NCBI GenBank assembly: GCA_947374315.1
Contig: CANCBK010000151.1
Location: forward strand, 1 to 21,743
DNA: 21,743 nucleotides
Direction of reading: 5' to 3'
DNA from: Burkholderiaceae bacterium
GTDB lineage: Bacteria > Pseudomonadota > Gammaproteobacteria > Burkholderiales > Burkholderiaceae
Part shown: positions 15,432 through 21,743 of the stretch, in pieces
Numbering within the stretch: position 1 is the stretch's first letter
Layout: each line of letters begins with the position of its first letter
Made by a program: the position numbers and the translations under genes
Notes under the pieces: model-generated
What the model saw: the letters and a program-made list of their open reading frames with translations, nothing else
The model's database searches: none
What the model was told of the DNA's origin: nothing

Positions 15432-16421
15432 TTAATCAGCTTTAATTGATTGTGCTTGCACGACTTTTCGCCACTTAGAAACGTCAGACTTGACGATGGC
15501 TTGAGCTTCATCAGGCGTTTCCAGCGACACGACCAAGCCCTCTCCTTGAGCACGTTTCTTAAATTCTGGAGTAGCAGTTATCCGCTTGAAAGCTGAGTGC
15601 AATTGCTGAACGATTGGAGCGGGTGTTCCCGATGCGACAAAAATTCCATACCAAACGTCAGCTTCATATCCTTTTGCACCAGACTCCGCAAATGTAGGCA
15701 CTTTAGGGAGTAAGGCGGAACGAGTGCCACTGGTAACAGCTAGGGCTCGCAGCTTCCCACTGGCAATAAATGGTGCAACGCTGGGCAATGTTCCAAATAC
15801 GACATCAACTTGTCCGCCCATCAAATCAGTGATTGCGGGTGTAGCGCCACGATATGGGATGTGCGTCACAAACAAACCATTGTTTGTCTTCAGAAGTTCA
15901 GCAGCAAGATGAGTTGACGTACCGTTACCAGCTGAACCGTATGAATACCTTCCAGGATTAGCCTTTGCCAAACTCAAAAATTCTGCACCGTTTTTAATTG
16001 AACTTTCAGCATTAACAACCGCAACGTTTGGTGCTCTACCAAGCAAAGTAACTGCTGAAAATGCACCCTCACCTGCATATGGCAACTTTGTCTGCAATGC
16101 AACTACAGCAGCAAATGCGTTGGTATTGATTAACAGCGTATGACCGTCGGGCGGACTTTTTGCGACAAAGTCGTTACCAATCACAGTCCCTGCACCGGCC
16201 TTGTTATCAATGATTACGGTTTGACCGAGCTCCTTGGATAACAAGTCTCCCAAAGTTCTTGCCATCGTATCGGTACCACCTCCAGCTGGAAATGGCACAA
16301 CGAGTCGAATGGGTTTAATTGGAAATGAAGCTGACTGAGATTGTGAAATCTGAGGCAGCATCACAAGAGCTGCGATAGCAAGTAATCGACCAGATCTTTG
16401 CAAAGCCGCTCTCATCGTCAT
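15432..16421 (-). CDS. Bug/TctC-family periplasmic solute-binding protein (4)
   Basis: This is a 329-aa TTT-family receptor with a signal peptide (charged MTMRAALQRSGR, hydrophobic LLAIAALVMLP, cleavage near QSQS). A clear AAGGAAAC Shine-Dalgarno precedes the ATG at 16421. Motifs are LVVPFPAGGGTDTMAR, VIIDNKAGAGTVIG, YRGATPAITDLMGGQVDVVF and the tail SIKAD. It is close to the receptors at 3691 and 19335. It lies between the acyl-CoA synthetase and MmgE/PrpD genes, so its ligand is probably the acid that these enzymes use, but this is inference. Confidence 0.92.
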   Translation of the reverse strand: MTMRAALQRSGRLLAIAALVMLPQISQSQSASFPIKPIRLVVPFPAGGGTDTMARTLGDLLSKELGQTVIIDNKAGAGTVIGNDFVAKSPPDGHTLLINTNAFAAVVALQTKLPYAGEGAFSAVTLLGRAPNVAVVNAESSIKNGAEFLSLAKANPGRYSYGSAGNGTSTHLAAELLKTNNGLFVTHIPYRGATPAITDLMGGQVDVVFGTLPSVAPFIASGKLRALAVTSGTRSALLPKVPTFAESGAKGYEADVWYGIFVASGTPAPIVQQLHSAFKRITATPEFKKRAQGEGLVVSLETPDEAQAIVKSDVSKWRKVVQAQSIKAD

Positions 16422-16438
16422 GTTTCCTTTATTGCGAA

Positions 16439-18523
16439 TTAAGCTAAAACGACAACACCGTCAGCAGCTTTAACGCCCTTGCCCTTAGGCAATACAAAGA
16501 CCGGATTAATCTCTGCCTCAATCAAACGCTCGCCCAATTGAGCCGCCATTTGTGAGAACGCTACAACTGCATCCACAAGAGCATCAACGTCTGCTTTCGG
16601 ACGACCTCTAAAGCCATCTAGTAGAGGCCAAGTTTTGAGGTCTTTGGCCATAGAAAGTGCTTCCTCGCGAGTCAAACCTCCCTTTGCAGGAAGCAATCGC
16701 ATGGTTGTGTCCTTGAAAAGTTCAGCGGTAACCCCACCCATACCCAACAAAATGGCGGTTCCAAGAGAATCTCGATGCATCCCGAGAATCAACTCTGTTC
16801 CACCAGTCACCATCTCTTGGACAAGGAAGCCTTCCGGTAGCTTTCCAGTATTCGATTTCACCTCTGCTGTCATGGAAGCGATTCGAGCAGCCATCGTCTC
16901 AGGATTCACACCAACGGCGACTCCACCAACATCGCTCTTGTGTGTGATTTCACTTGAGAGGATTTTTAGAACCACGCGACCACCCAACTCTGTGGCGGCA
17001 GCTTCAGCCTGCTCCGGAGTATGTACTGTTCGCTCAGCAGCACAGGGAACACCAAATTTTGTGAAAAGTTGCTTAGCTTGCGCTTCATTCAAAGACCCAC
17101 TTGGCAAATCATGCAGGCTCTTCACTTCGTGCTTTGCAGCATCCGATAACAATGGCTTAAATTCAGAGGCATGACGCATTGCGGAGCAAGCTGCCGTGAT
17201 GCTCTCAGCAGCAGCGTACGCCGGTACGCCTCTCTCAGTTAGCAACTTACCAACTGCGGGGGCATGAGGACTCACATAGGCGAACACAGGCTTGTCTGAA
17301 TTTGGCAAACACTCTTGGATTGCACCAGCCATCAACTCTGGCTTAGCCAGGCTAGAAGATCCAACAACAATCACCAACGCGTCATATGTTGGACTTGCCA
17401 AAAGCGCGTTGATGGCACCTCGCAACAAGTCTGGACGTAAGCCTGCCAAAGTGACGTCAATTGGATTGCGATCCAAAACAGCCTCAGAGCCAGAGTTCAG
17501 AGCACGCAAAGCACTTGCAGTTGCCTCATCTGGTGCGGGAGTGTCAAAGTCTGCAATACCCAAATCATCAGACACCAAGGTTCCTGCTCCCCCCGTAGAA
17601 GTCAGAATTGCAATTCGGTTACCGCGTAACTTACGTCCAGTCGATAGCGCCGCTGGAATATCCAATAAATCTGCAAAAGTTTGCGCGCGGATGATCCCCA
17701 CCTGCTTAAACAATGCGTCATACATGCGATCAGCTCCGGCCATCGCGCCAGTATGAGAAACAGCGGCACGAGCACCCGCTTCTGAACGACCAATTTTGAA
17801 AGCCACAACAGGCTTACCGGCTTTTGCGGCCTTCAAACAGGCAGCACGGAATTTCTCAGGATTGCGAACTGTCTCAATGTAAAGGGCAATCACCTTTGTT
17901 GCAGGATCATCAGCCAAGTGATCAATAAAGTCTGCCAACTCGAGATCGACCTCATTACTGGTTGAAATGAGCTTTGACAAACCAATACCTCGAGCAGCAG
18001 CCCTTGAGAGCAAGGAGCCCATGATGCCGCCGCTTTGCGAGACAACACCAATTCCTCCAACAGGGAAATGGTCCATTTCGAGTGCACCAGTCGCTGACAG
18101 CATGATGTTGTCAGTCAGGTTGACGAGACCAATAGTGTTAGGCCCCAAGATTCGCATTTTTCCAGCTGCTTCAATCAACTGCTTCTGACGAACAGCACCC
18201 TCTTCACCTGTTTCTGTATAACCACTTGCCAAAACGATAGCCGCGGCGCAACCAAGGTTTGCTAGATCACGAACCGCCAAGTGAGCACGTTCAGCACCGA
18301 GCAACACAATGCCGACATCTGGCACTGAAGGCAAGGAAGCGACGTCTGGGTAGCACTTGAGACCATCAATCTCATTAACCTTTGGGTTAATAGGAAATAT
18401 ATCTCCAGTAAACCCAAGTTTTTTTAGATAAGCAACTGGGCGGCCAGCAGTTTTTGTAGGGTCGGCTGAAGCGCCGATGACAGCAACACTACGCGGTTTG
18501 AGCAAACGAGAAATTGAATCCAT
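16439..18523 (-). CDS. NDP-forming acyl-CoA synthetase (acetate-CoA ligase family)
   Basis: This 694-aa single-chain enzyme would activate a carboxylic acid to its CoA ester with ATP or GTP, giving NDP and phosphate. Domain order is the usual one: a CoA-binding Rossmann domain (SVAVIGASADPTKTAGRP at 12-29), succinyl-CoA-ligase-like domains (GIGVVSQSGGIMGSL, and phosphohistidine H257 in AAVSHTGAMAG), then a C-terminal ATP-grasp domain beginning near residue 480 (NEAQAKQLFTKFGVP) with GGRVVLKILS, HKSDVGGVAVG and LGMGGVTAELFKD. AGGA six bases upstream marks the ATG at 18523. It is probably the entry ligase of the IclR-linked cluster; the acid is unknown. Confidence 0.92.
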   Translation of the reverse strand: MDSISRLLKPRSVAVIGASADPTKTAGRPVAYLKKLGFTGDIFPINPKVNEIDGLKCYPDVASLPSVPDVGIVLLGAERAHLAVRDLANLGCAAAIVLASGYTETGEEGAVRQKQLIEAAGKMRILGPNTIGLVNLTDNIMLSATGALEMDHFPVGGIGVVSQSGGIMGSLLSRAAARGIGLSKLISTSNEVDLELADFIDHLADDPATKVIALYIETVRNPEKFRAACLKAAKAGKPVVAFKIGRSEAGARAAVSHTGAMAGADRMYDALFKQVGIIRAQTFADLLDIPAALSTGRKLRGNRIAILTSTGGAGTLVSDDLGIADFDTPAPDEATASALRALNSGSEAVLDRNPIDVTLAGLRPDLLRGAINALLASPTYDALVIVVGSSSLAKPELMAGAIQECLPNSDKPVFAYVSPHAPAVGKLLTERGVPAYAAAESITAACSAMRHASEFKPLLSDAAKHEVKSLHDLPSGSLNEAQAKQLFTKFGVPCAAERTVHTPEQAEAAATELGGRVVLKILSSEITHKSDVGGVAVGVNPETMAARIASMTAEVKSNTGKLPEGFLVQEMVTGGTELILGMHRDSLGTAILLGMGGVTAELFKDTTMRLLPAKGGLTREEALSMAKDLKTWPLLDGFRGRPKADVDALVDAVVAFSQMAAQLGERLIEAEINPVFVLPKGKGVKAADGVVVLA

Positions 18524-18531
18524 TTTTAATC

Positions 18532-19317
18532 CTAGCTAGCGGCTTTTGCCAAAAATGCTTCAACAGAAGCACGGTGCTCAGTACTGGTGTAACAGATACC
18601 TTGCGCTTGACTGCCTTGTGCGAACACATCGTGCGAAGTCATTTCAAATGACTGATTCAATATTGTTTTTGTGAGTGCAAGCGCAGTCGAAGACGCTTTG
18701 CTTAATTCAATCGCCCATGCCTGTGCGTCAGAAACCAACGCATCAGCCGTTGTTTTTCGATCGATGATGCCGAGAGCCAACGCCTCATCCACATCAACCT
18801 TGCGACCACTGAAAATCAATTGCTTTGCTTTTGACAAACCCACGCGTCGTGGGAGGAAATACATGCCACCGCCATCTGGGATGATTCCGCGATTGATGTA
18901 TGACCAAGCAAAACTAGCCCATTCACTTGCGATGATGAAATCACATGCCAGTGCCGTATCAGCACCTAGACCTGAAGCAGCGCCATTTACGGCAGCAATC
19001 ACAGGCTTAGGACATGTGTGCAAGAGTGATTGCGTGTAATGAACACGTTGTTGACGATGCCAGCCGTTAAAGCCAACCTCACCCGTTGGCGCATTCATAC
19101 GCTTTTGCATACCGCTGATGTCTCCACCCGCGCAAAATCCTTTACCCGCACCAGTCAGCACCAGAGCCTTGATAGCCTTGTCAGCAGTTATGCTCTCAAG
19201 CGCGTCAATGAATTCACTGCGCATTTGATCGCTCATCGCGTTACGTTTATCTGGGCGATTGAGCGTCAAAGTTGCAACTGCATGCTCAATTTTGAGTTCT
19301 ATTAATGAGTAGTCCAT
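18532..19317 (-). CDS. Crotonase family protein (enoyl-CoA hydratase/isomerase, PaaG-like)
   Basis: This is a 261-aa crotonase from the ATG at 19317, preceded by AGGAATC; an upstream start at 19377 would run into the receptor gene and lacks a Shine-Dalgarno. The oxyanion hole is formed at FCAGGDISGM (61-70) and around GAASGLGADTALACD (112-126). The two glutamates of a true hydratase are not in their places (D120 and a Tyr), while GIIPDGGGMYFLPRRVG (145-161) has the PDGGG form of PaaG-type isomerases, so D148 may be the catalytic acid-base. A double-bond isomerase is thus more likely than a plain hydratase. It begins 17 bp after the receptor gene (5). Confidence 0.9.
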   Translation of the reverse strand: MDYSLIELKIEHAVATLTLNRPDKRNAMSDQMRSEFIDALESITADKAIKALVLTGAGKGFCAGGDISGMQKRMNAPTGEVGFNGWHRQQRVHYTQSLLHTCPKPVIAAVNGAASGLGADTALACDFIIASEWASFAWSYINRGIIPDGGGMYFLPRRVGLSKAKQLIFSGRKVDVDEALALGIIDRKTTADALVSDAQAWAIELSKASSTALALTKTILNQSFEMTSHDVFAQGSQAQGICYTSTEHRASVEAFLAKAAS

Positions 19318-19334
19318 GATGATTCCTATTCGAT

Positions 19335-20312
19335 TCAATCGGGTTTGATGTTGTTTTCTTTGACAATTTTTCGCCAACGCGCCTCTTCTCGTTTGACATA
19401 CGCATCGAGTTCTTGAGGTGTACCTGTAGACACTACAAGCCCCTCTGGCTCTAACTTGCGTCGAAATTCAACTGTTTGTGTAGATTGCTTTGCTGCGGCA
19501 TTGAGTTTTGAAATGACATCAGCTGGTGTGCCAGCGGGTGCAAACAACCCGTACCAGCTTTCCACTGAGTAACCCTTGACGGTTTCAGCAATTGCAGGAA
19601 CTGCCTTCATCACGGGTGAACGCTCAGCAGACGTAACGGCCAAAGCACGAAGTTTTCCACTGGCAATATGAGGAGCAACGGCGGCAGCTGTAGCAAACAT
19701 CATGTCAACCTGCCCGCCTAGCAAATCGGTCATTGCTGGACCCGCACCACGGTATGGGACGTGAGTGAGTTTTACTTGAGCAATGTTTTCAAACATCTCA
19801 CCTGCAAGGTGCGCTGAAGTTCCGTTACCCTGCGATGCATAAGAGAGTTTTCCAGGCTGTGCTTTAGCAATATCCAGAATGTCTTTCACCGACTTCAAAG
19901 TACTTTCGCTCTTAACAACCAAAACGTTCGGACCTTTAGCGACCATAACCACTGGAGCAAAGGCTTTGTCGCTATCAAACGGCAACTTAGCCATCAGACT
20001 GGGGTTTACTGCATGTGCAAAAGTTGCGACCACCAGTGTGTAACCATCGGGTGCACTTTTGGCGACTGCATCAGAGCCAATGATCGTTCCAGCACCTGGT
20101 TTGTTGTCAATGATGACGGACTGACCCAGGGCCTGCGACATACCTACAGCAAGTGTGCGAGCAATGCTGTCAGTACCTCCACCTGGTGAAAACGGCACGA
20201 CCAATTTAACTGGTTTATCTGGAAACGCTGCAAATGCAGCCGAAAGTGAAATAACTGTCGAGGCGATCAATACGCAATAGCGTTTGACCCCTTTGGTAAA
20301 GACGTTGTTCAT
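19335..20312 (-). CDS. Bug/TctC-family periplasmic solute-binding protein (5), first gene of IclR-linked cluster
   Basis: This 325-aa TTT receptor starts at the ATG at 20312, which has GGAG eight bases upstream; a TTG at 20342 adds ten residues but lacks a signal. The signal peptide has [18 protein letters not shown] as core. Motifs are [51 protein letters not shown] and the tail NIKPD. It is close to receptors (2) and (4). As first gene of the operon and divergent from the IclR gene it may supply the inducing ligand. Confidence 0.92.
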   Translation of the reverse strand: MNNVFTKGVKRYCVLIASTVISLSAAFAAFPDKPVKLVVPFSPGGGTDSIARTLAVGMSQALGQSVIIDNKPGAGTIIGSDAVAKSAPDGYTLVVATFAHAVNPSLMAKLPFDSDKAFAPVVMVAKGPNVLVVKSESTLKSVKDILDIAKAQPGKLSYASQGNGTSAHLAGEMFENIAQVKLTHVPYRGAGPAMTDLLGGQVDMMFATAAAVAPHIASGKLRALAVTSAERSPVMKAVPAIAETVKGYSVESWYGLFAPAGTPADVISKLNAAAKQSTQTVEFRRKLEPEGLVVSTGTPQELDAYVKREEARWRKIVKENNIKPD

Positions 20313-20347
20313 TACTAAATCTCCAAATTTTTGTTGACGCAAGCTTA

Positions 20348-20377
20348 CTTATATGAAGCTCTTTGCGCATACATCAA
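20348..20377 (-). promoter_or_regulatory. Candidate sigma-70 promoter of the IclR-linked cluster
   Basis: Leftward, TTGATG (20372-20377) is followed after 18 bp by TATAAG (20348-20353), both close to consensus. The start point would lie about 30 bp before the receptor ATG at 20312, leaving room for its GGAG site. The -35 is next to the inverted repeat at 20379-20393. Confidence 0.55.
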
Positions 20378-20378
20378 T

Positions 20379-20393
20379 TTCCACCTGATGGAA
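20379..20393. promoter_or_regulatory. Candidate IclR-family operator
   Basis: TTCCA, five bases, TGGAA is a perfect inverted repeat beside the -35 of the leftward promoter and 47 bp before the IclR start. IclR-family sites often carry TTCCA/TGGAA half sites. Position and symmetry suit autoregulation and control of the operon. Confidence 0.5.
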
Positions 20394-20439
20394 TTATGAA
20401 AGCTAAAATTTGTAACACTCGAGACTACAGGCACATGAA

Positions 20440-21237
20440 ATGGTTAATTCAGCTCTAACAAAACCACCGGCAGCGGCTAAGCCCGGAATTTCTACTGCGA
20501 ATCGCTCCCTTGAGAGGGGTATTGACATATTGAGAGCATTTCGTCCTGGTTCTGCCTTACTTGGTAACGGTGAAATTTCTGAGAGAACGGGACTATCTAA
20601 GTCAACGGTTAGCCGCCTTACACAAACCCTTGTCGCTAGTGGCGTTTTACAGATTGAACCCGGGACTCGTGTTTATCGCCTCGCACCACTTGTTTTAAGT
20701 CTTGCACATGCAATGCGCACGGGCTCGAAGGTCTTAGCTATTGCAGCCCCTTTAATGCGGAGTACTGCGGAAAAATGCAAAGTAAATGTCGGGCTTGCCT
20801 CGCCCGATCAAGATGAAATGGTTTATCTGGAATCCATTCGCTACAACCGACGGCCTTCGCTTCGAACAGTAGTTTCTGGGCAACGAGTACCGATGGAACT
20901 TACGTCCCTTGGTCGTGCTTACCTATCTTGCGCACCGGATTCACAAAAAGTCAAACTCCTTGAGCATTTCAAGAAGTCACGAGATAAGCAATGGTCTCAG
21001 CTAAAAGCTGAAATAGAAACTGCTGACAGGCAAGTTAAAGAATTTGGCTTCTGCATTGCATCATGGCAACCAGAGGTCGTCGCGTTAGCAACTCCTATTG
21101 GAATTGGCAATCAAATTTATGCTTTGAACGTTAGCGTTTCAAGTGATGAAGATGTTGGCAAATTAGCAAATGAACTCGCCCCTGTATTGATGGAACTCAA
21201 AACCAAGGTAGAGAATGCACTAAGCTTTCATGAATGA
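20440..21237 (+). CDS. IclR-family transcriptional regulator
   Basis: This is a 265-aa regulator with a short N-terminal extension (about 25 residues), a winged helix-turn-helix around GNGEISERTGLSKSTVSRLTQ (47-67) and a C-terminal GAF-like effector domain (MRTGSKVLAIAAPLMRSTAE to the end). IclR proteins PcaR, PcaU and PobR control protocatechuate and 4-hydroxybenzoate breakdown, so this class is at home beside beta-ketoadipate genes. It is divergent from the receptor-to-FadB operon and separated from it by 127 bp with an operator-like dyad. The Shine-Dalgarno before the ATG at 20440 is poor. Effector unknown. Confidence 0.92.
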   Translation: MVNSALTKPPAAAKPGISTANRSLERGIDILRAFRPGSALLGNGEISERTGLSKSTVSRLTQTLVASGVLQIEPGTRVYRLAPLVLSLAHAMRTGSKVLAIAAPLMRSTAEKCKVNVGLASPDQDEMVYLESIRYNRRPSLRTVVSGQRVPMELTSLGRAYLSCAPDSQKVKLLEHFKKSRDKQWSQLKAEIETADRQVKEFGFCIASWQPEVVALATPIGIGNQIYALNVSVSSDEDVGKLANELAPVLMELKTKVENALSFHE

Positions 21238-21326
21238 AAGTTCAAACTACCTAGGGGTTCAGTAATAGTTTGGACACCCCAAAAAGCTCCATAGGCCCGA
21301 GCTGTCTACTGCACCGTGGGAAGTCC
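21238..21326. other. Short spacer between IclR gene and right HU repeat; island right edge
   Basis: This 89-bp stretch has no ORF and no match to the sequence upstream of the left HU copy. It contains a GGGGT...ACCCC pairing and a GTTTGGACACCCC string, the latter loosely reminiscent of insertion-sequence ends. Neither is enough to name an element. The right junction of the inserted block must lie here or inside the repeat. Confidence 0.4.
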
Positions 21327-21332
21327 AGTCAT

Positions 21333-21350
21333 CAAACTGCATAAAGTTTG
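21333..21350. promoter_or_regulatory. Inverted repeat upstream of right HU gene
   Basis: This is the same CAAACT-N6-AGTTTG dyad as before the left HU gene, 40 bp before the start codon, with all 18 bases conserved. Confidence 0.4.
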
Positions 21351-21390
21351 AATTACGATTTGTACTCTATCAAACATAGGAATGTAGATC

Positions 21391-21663
21391 GTGAACAAAA
21401 CAGAATTGGTCGAACACATCGCCAAACACTCAGATATCTCTAAAGCAGCCGCTACACGCGCACTTGAATCCATCGTTGATGCAGTCAAGAAGACGCTCAA
21501 AAAAGGTGGTACCGTTTCCTTAGTGGGTTTCGGTTCTTTCTCTGTTGGCAAGCGTGCTGCTCGCACAGGTCGTAACCCACGTACTGGTGCAGCGATCAAG
21601 ATCAAGGCAGCTAAGGTGCCTAAGTTCCGTCCTGGCAAGACATTGAAAGATCACTTGAACTGA
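21391..21663 (+). CDS. hupB: HU family DNA-binding protein, right copy
   Basis: This is a 90-residue HU identical in protein to the left copy except for Arg64 instead of Leu64, giving the usual RNPRTG arm tip. GTG start with AGGAAT upstream. A strong terminator follows 17 bp after the stop, so this copy has the complete downstream context of a stand-alone gene. It is the likelier original or major HU, or the copy whose 3' context belongs to the old chromosome. Confidence 0.95.
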   Translation: MNKTELVEHIAKHSDISKAAATRALESIVDAVKKTLKKGGTVSLVGFGSFSVGKRAARTGRNPRTGAAIKIKAAKVPKFRPGKTLKDHLN

Positions 21664-21678
21664 TCAACCGGTTGGGAA

Positions 21679-21743
21679 CTAGCCCGCTCTTAAGCGGGCT
21701 TTTTTACGTCTGCGAGGAGCAACGACAATATCAATATGAGTAG
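21679..21743 (-). CDS. Possible C-terminal end of a convergent gene running off the right edge
   Basis: On the minus strand a frame enters at the right edge and ends at TAG (21679-21681), giving about 20 residues, HIDIVVAPRRRKKARLRAG, with a basic tail that would overlap the HU terminator. The tail-like composition is plausible for a real C-terminus convergent with HU, but 20 codons prove nothing. Confidence 0.25.
   Translation of the reverse strand, partial: THIDIVVAPRRRKKARLRAG
21681..21706 (+). terminator. Rho-independent terminator of right HU gene
   Basis: AGCCCGCT (21681-21688), four bases, AGCGGGCT (21693-21700) form a perfect 8-bp GC-rich stem followed by a run of T to 21705. This is a textbook intrinsic terminator on the plus strand. 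Confidence 0.92.

Larger units (their letters stand above)
906..21326. mobile_element. Putative HU-bounded catabolic genomic island (no integrase seen)
   Basis: About 20.4 kb with 18 minus-strand metabolic and receptor genes and two plus-strand regulators lies between the two HU direct repeats. Its contents form a self-contained catabolic unit with its own regulators. No recombinase, transposase or relaxase is present, so mobility is inferred only from the flanking repeats. It could also have come in by homologous recombination between HU genes. Confidence 0.4.
21327..21663 (+). repeat. Right copy of 337-bp direct repeat (HU gene plus 64 bp upstream)
   Basis: This is the partner of 569-905 at a constant offset of 20758 with no gaps. 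Identity starts at AGTCATCAAACT and ends at the stop codon. The upstream CAAACT-N6-AGTTTG dyad (21333-21350) is kept. Confidence 0.9.

Noticed and set aside
16635..17174. 179-codon plus-strand open frame inside the acyl-CoA synthetase gene, plus 17292-17756
   Set aside because: The sense strand encodes an unbroken 694-aa synthetase with all motifs; the antisense frames have low-complexity, Ser- and Arg-rich composition typical of shadows.
20404..20409. TAAAAT as -10 of the IclR gene
   Set aside because: No -35 at a proper distance on the plus strand; too weak to call.
21262..21285. GTTTGGACACCCC string as the end of an insertion sequence
   Set aside because: Only one short partial likeness, no matching end elsewhere and no transposase; kept only as a remark on the spacer.
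1..21743. CRISPR arrays, tRNA, rRNA or phage genes
   Set aside because: No regularly spaced short repeats, no tRNA-like cloverleaf noticed, and nearly all sequence is taken up by metabolic genes.

Overview
The window reads as an accessory catabolic island of a betaproteobacterium, most likely Burkholderiales. Three things point there: two HU proteins of the Burkholderiales type (RTGRNP and KVPKFRPGK motifs), five periplasmic receptors of the Bug/TctC (tripartite tricarboxylate transporter, TTT) family, which is hugely expanded in that order, and 3-oxoadipate pathway enzymes close to proteobacterial PcaI, PcaJ and PcaF. Base composition looks moderate (sampled lines run about 38-48% G+C), low for that order. 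Genus cannot be assigned. No rRNA, tRNA, CRISPR array, integrase or transposase gene is visible.

Layout. (1) 1-503, minus strand: 5' part of a Cys4 plus alpha/beta-hydrolase gene running off the left edge. (2) 633-905, plus strand: a complete HU gene. (3) 1043-9805, minus strand: an eleven-gene cluster. In transcription order it encodes an SDR, a Bug receptor, a carboxymuconolactone-decarboxylase-like protein, an EthD-like protein, PcaI, PcaJ, a LigI-like amidohydrolase, a Bug receptor, a second SDR, an alpha/beta-hydrolase with Ala at the nucleophile position, and a Bug receptor. A LysR gene (9902-10798, plus) is divergent from it. (4) 10830-20312, minus strand: a seven-gene cluster of Bug receptor, PaaG-like crotonase, NDP-forming acyl-CoA synthetase, Bug receptor, MmgE/PrpD protein, PcaF-type thiolase and a FadB-like hydratase/dehydrogenase. 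An IclR gene (20440-21237, plus) is divergent from it. (5) 21391-21663, plus strand: a second HU gene with a strong terminator, then the right edge.

How it may work together (inference). Acids captured by the Bug receptors would be converted to CoA esters or to 3-oxoadipate. PcaIJ would activate 3-oxoadipate with succinyl-CoA, the FadB-like protein would hydrate and oxidise enoyl-CoA esters, and the PcaF-like thiolase would release acetyl-CoA and succinyl-CoA. The SDRs, amidohydrolase, CMD-like, EthD-like, MmgE/PrpD and hydrolase proteins would be the compound-specific front end. No oxygenase, acyl-CoA dehydrogenase or TctA/TctB permease is present, so the starting compound is probably already a non-aromatic or ring-opened acid or lactone. 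The exact substrate cannot be read from the sequence.

The most striking structural fact is that the catabolic block lies between two HU genes that form a direct repeat of 337 bp (569-905 and 21327-21663), about 95% identical by eye. The repeat covers 64 bp of upstream DNA plus the gene and stops exactly at the stop codon. Only the right copy keeps a terminator, and only the left copy keeps the divergent hydrolase neighbour. This suggests that a block carrying a diverged HU copy entered the HU locus.
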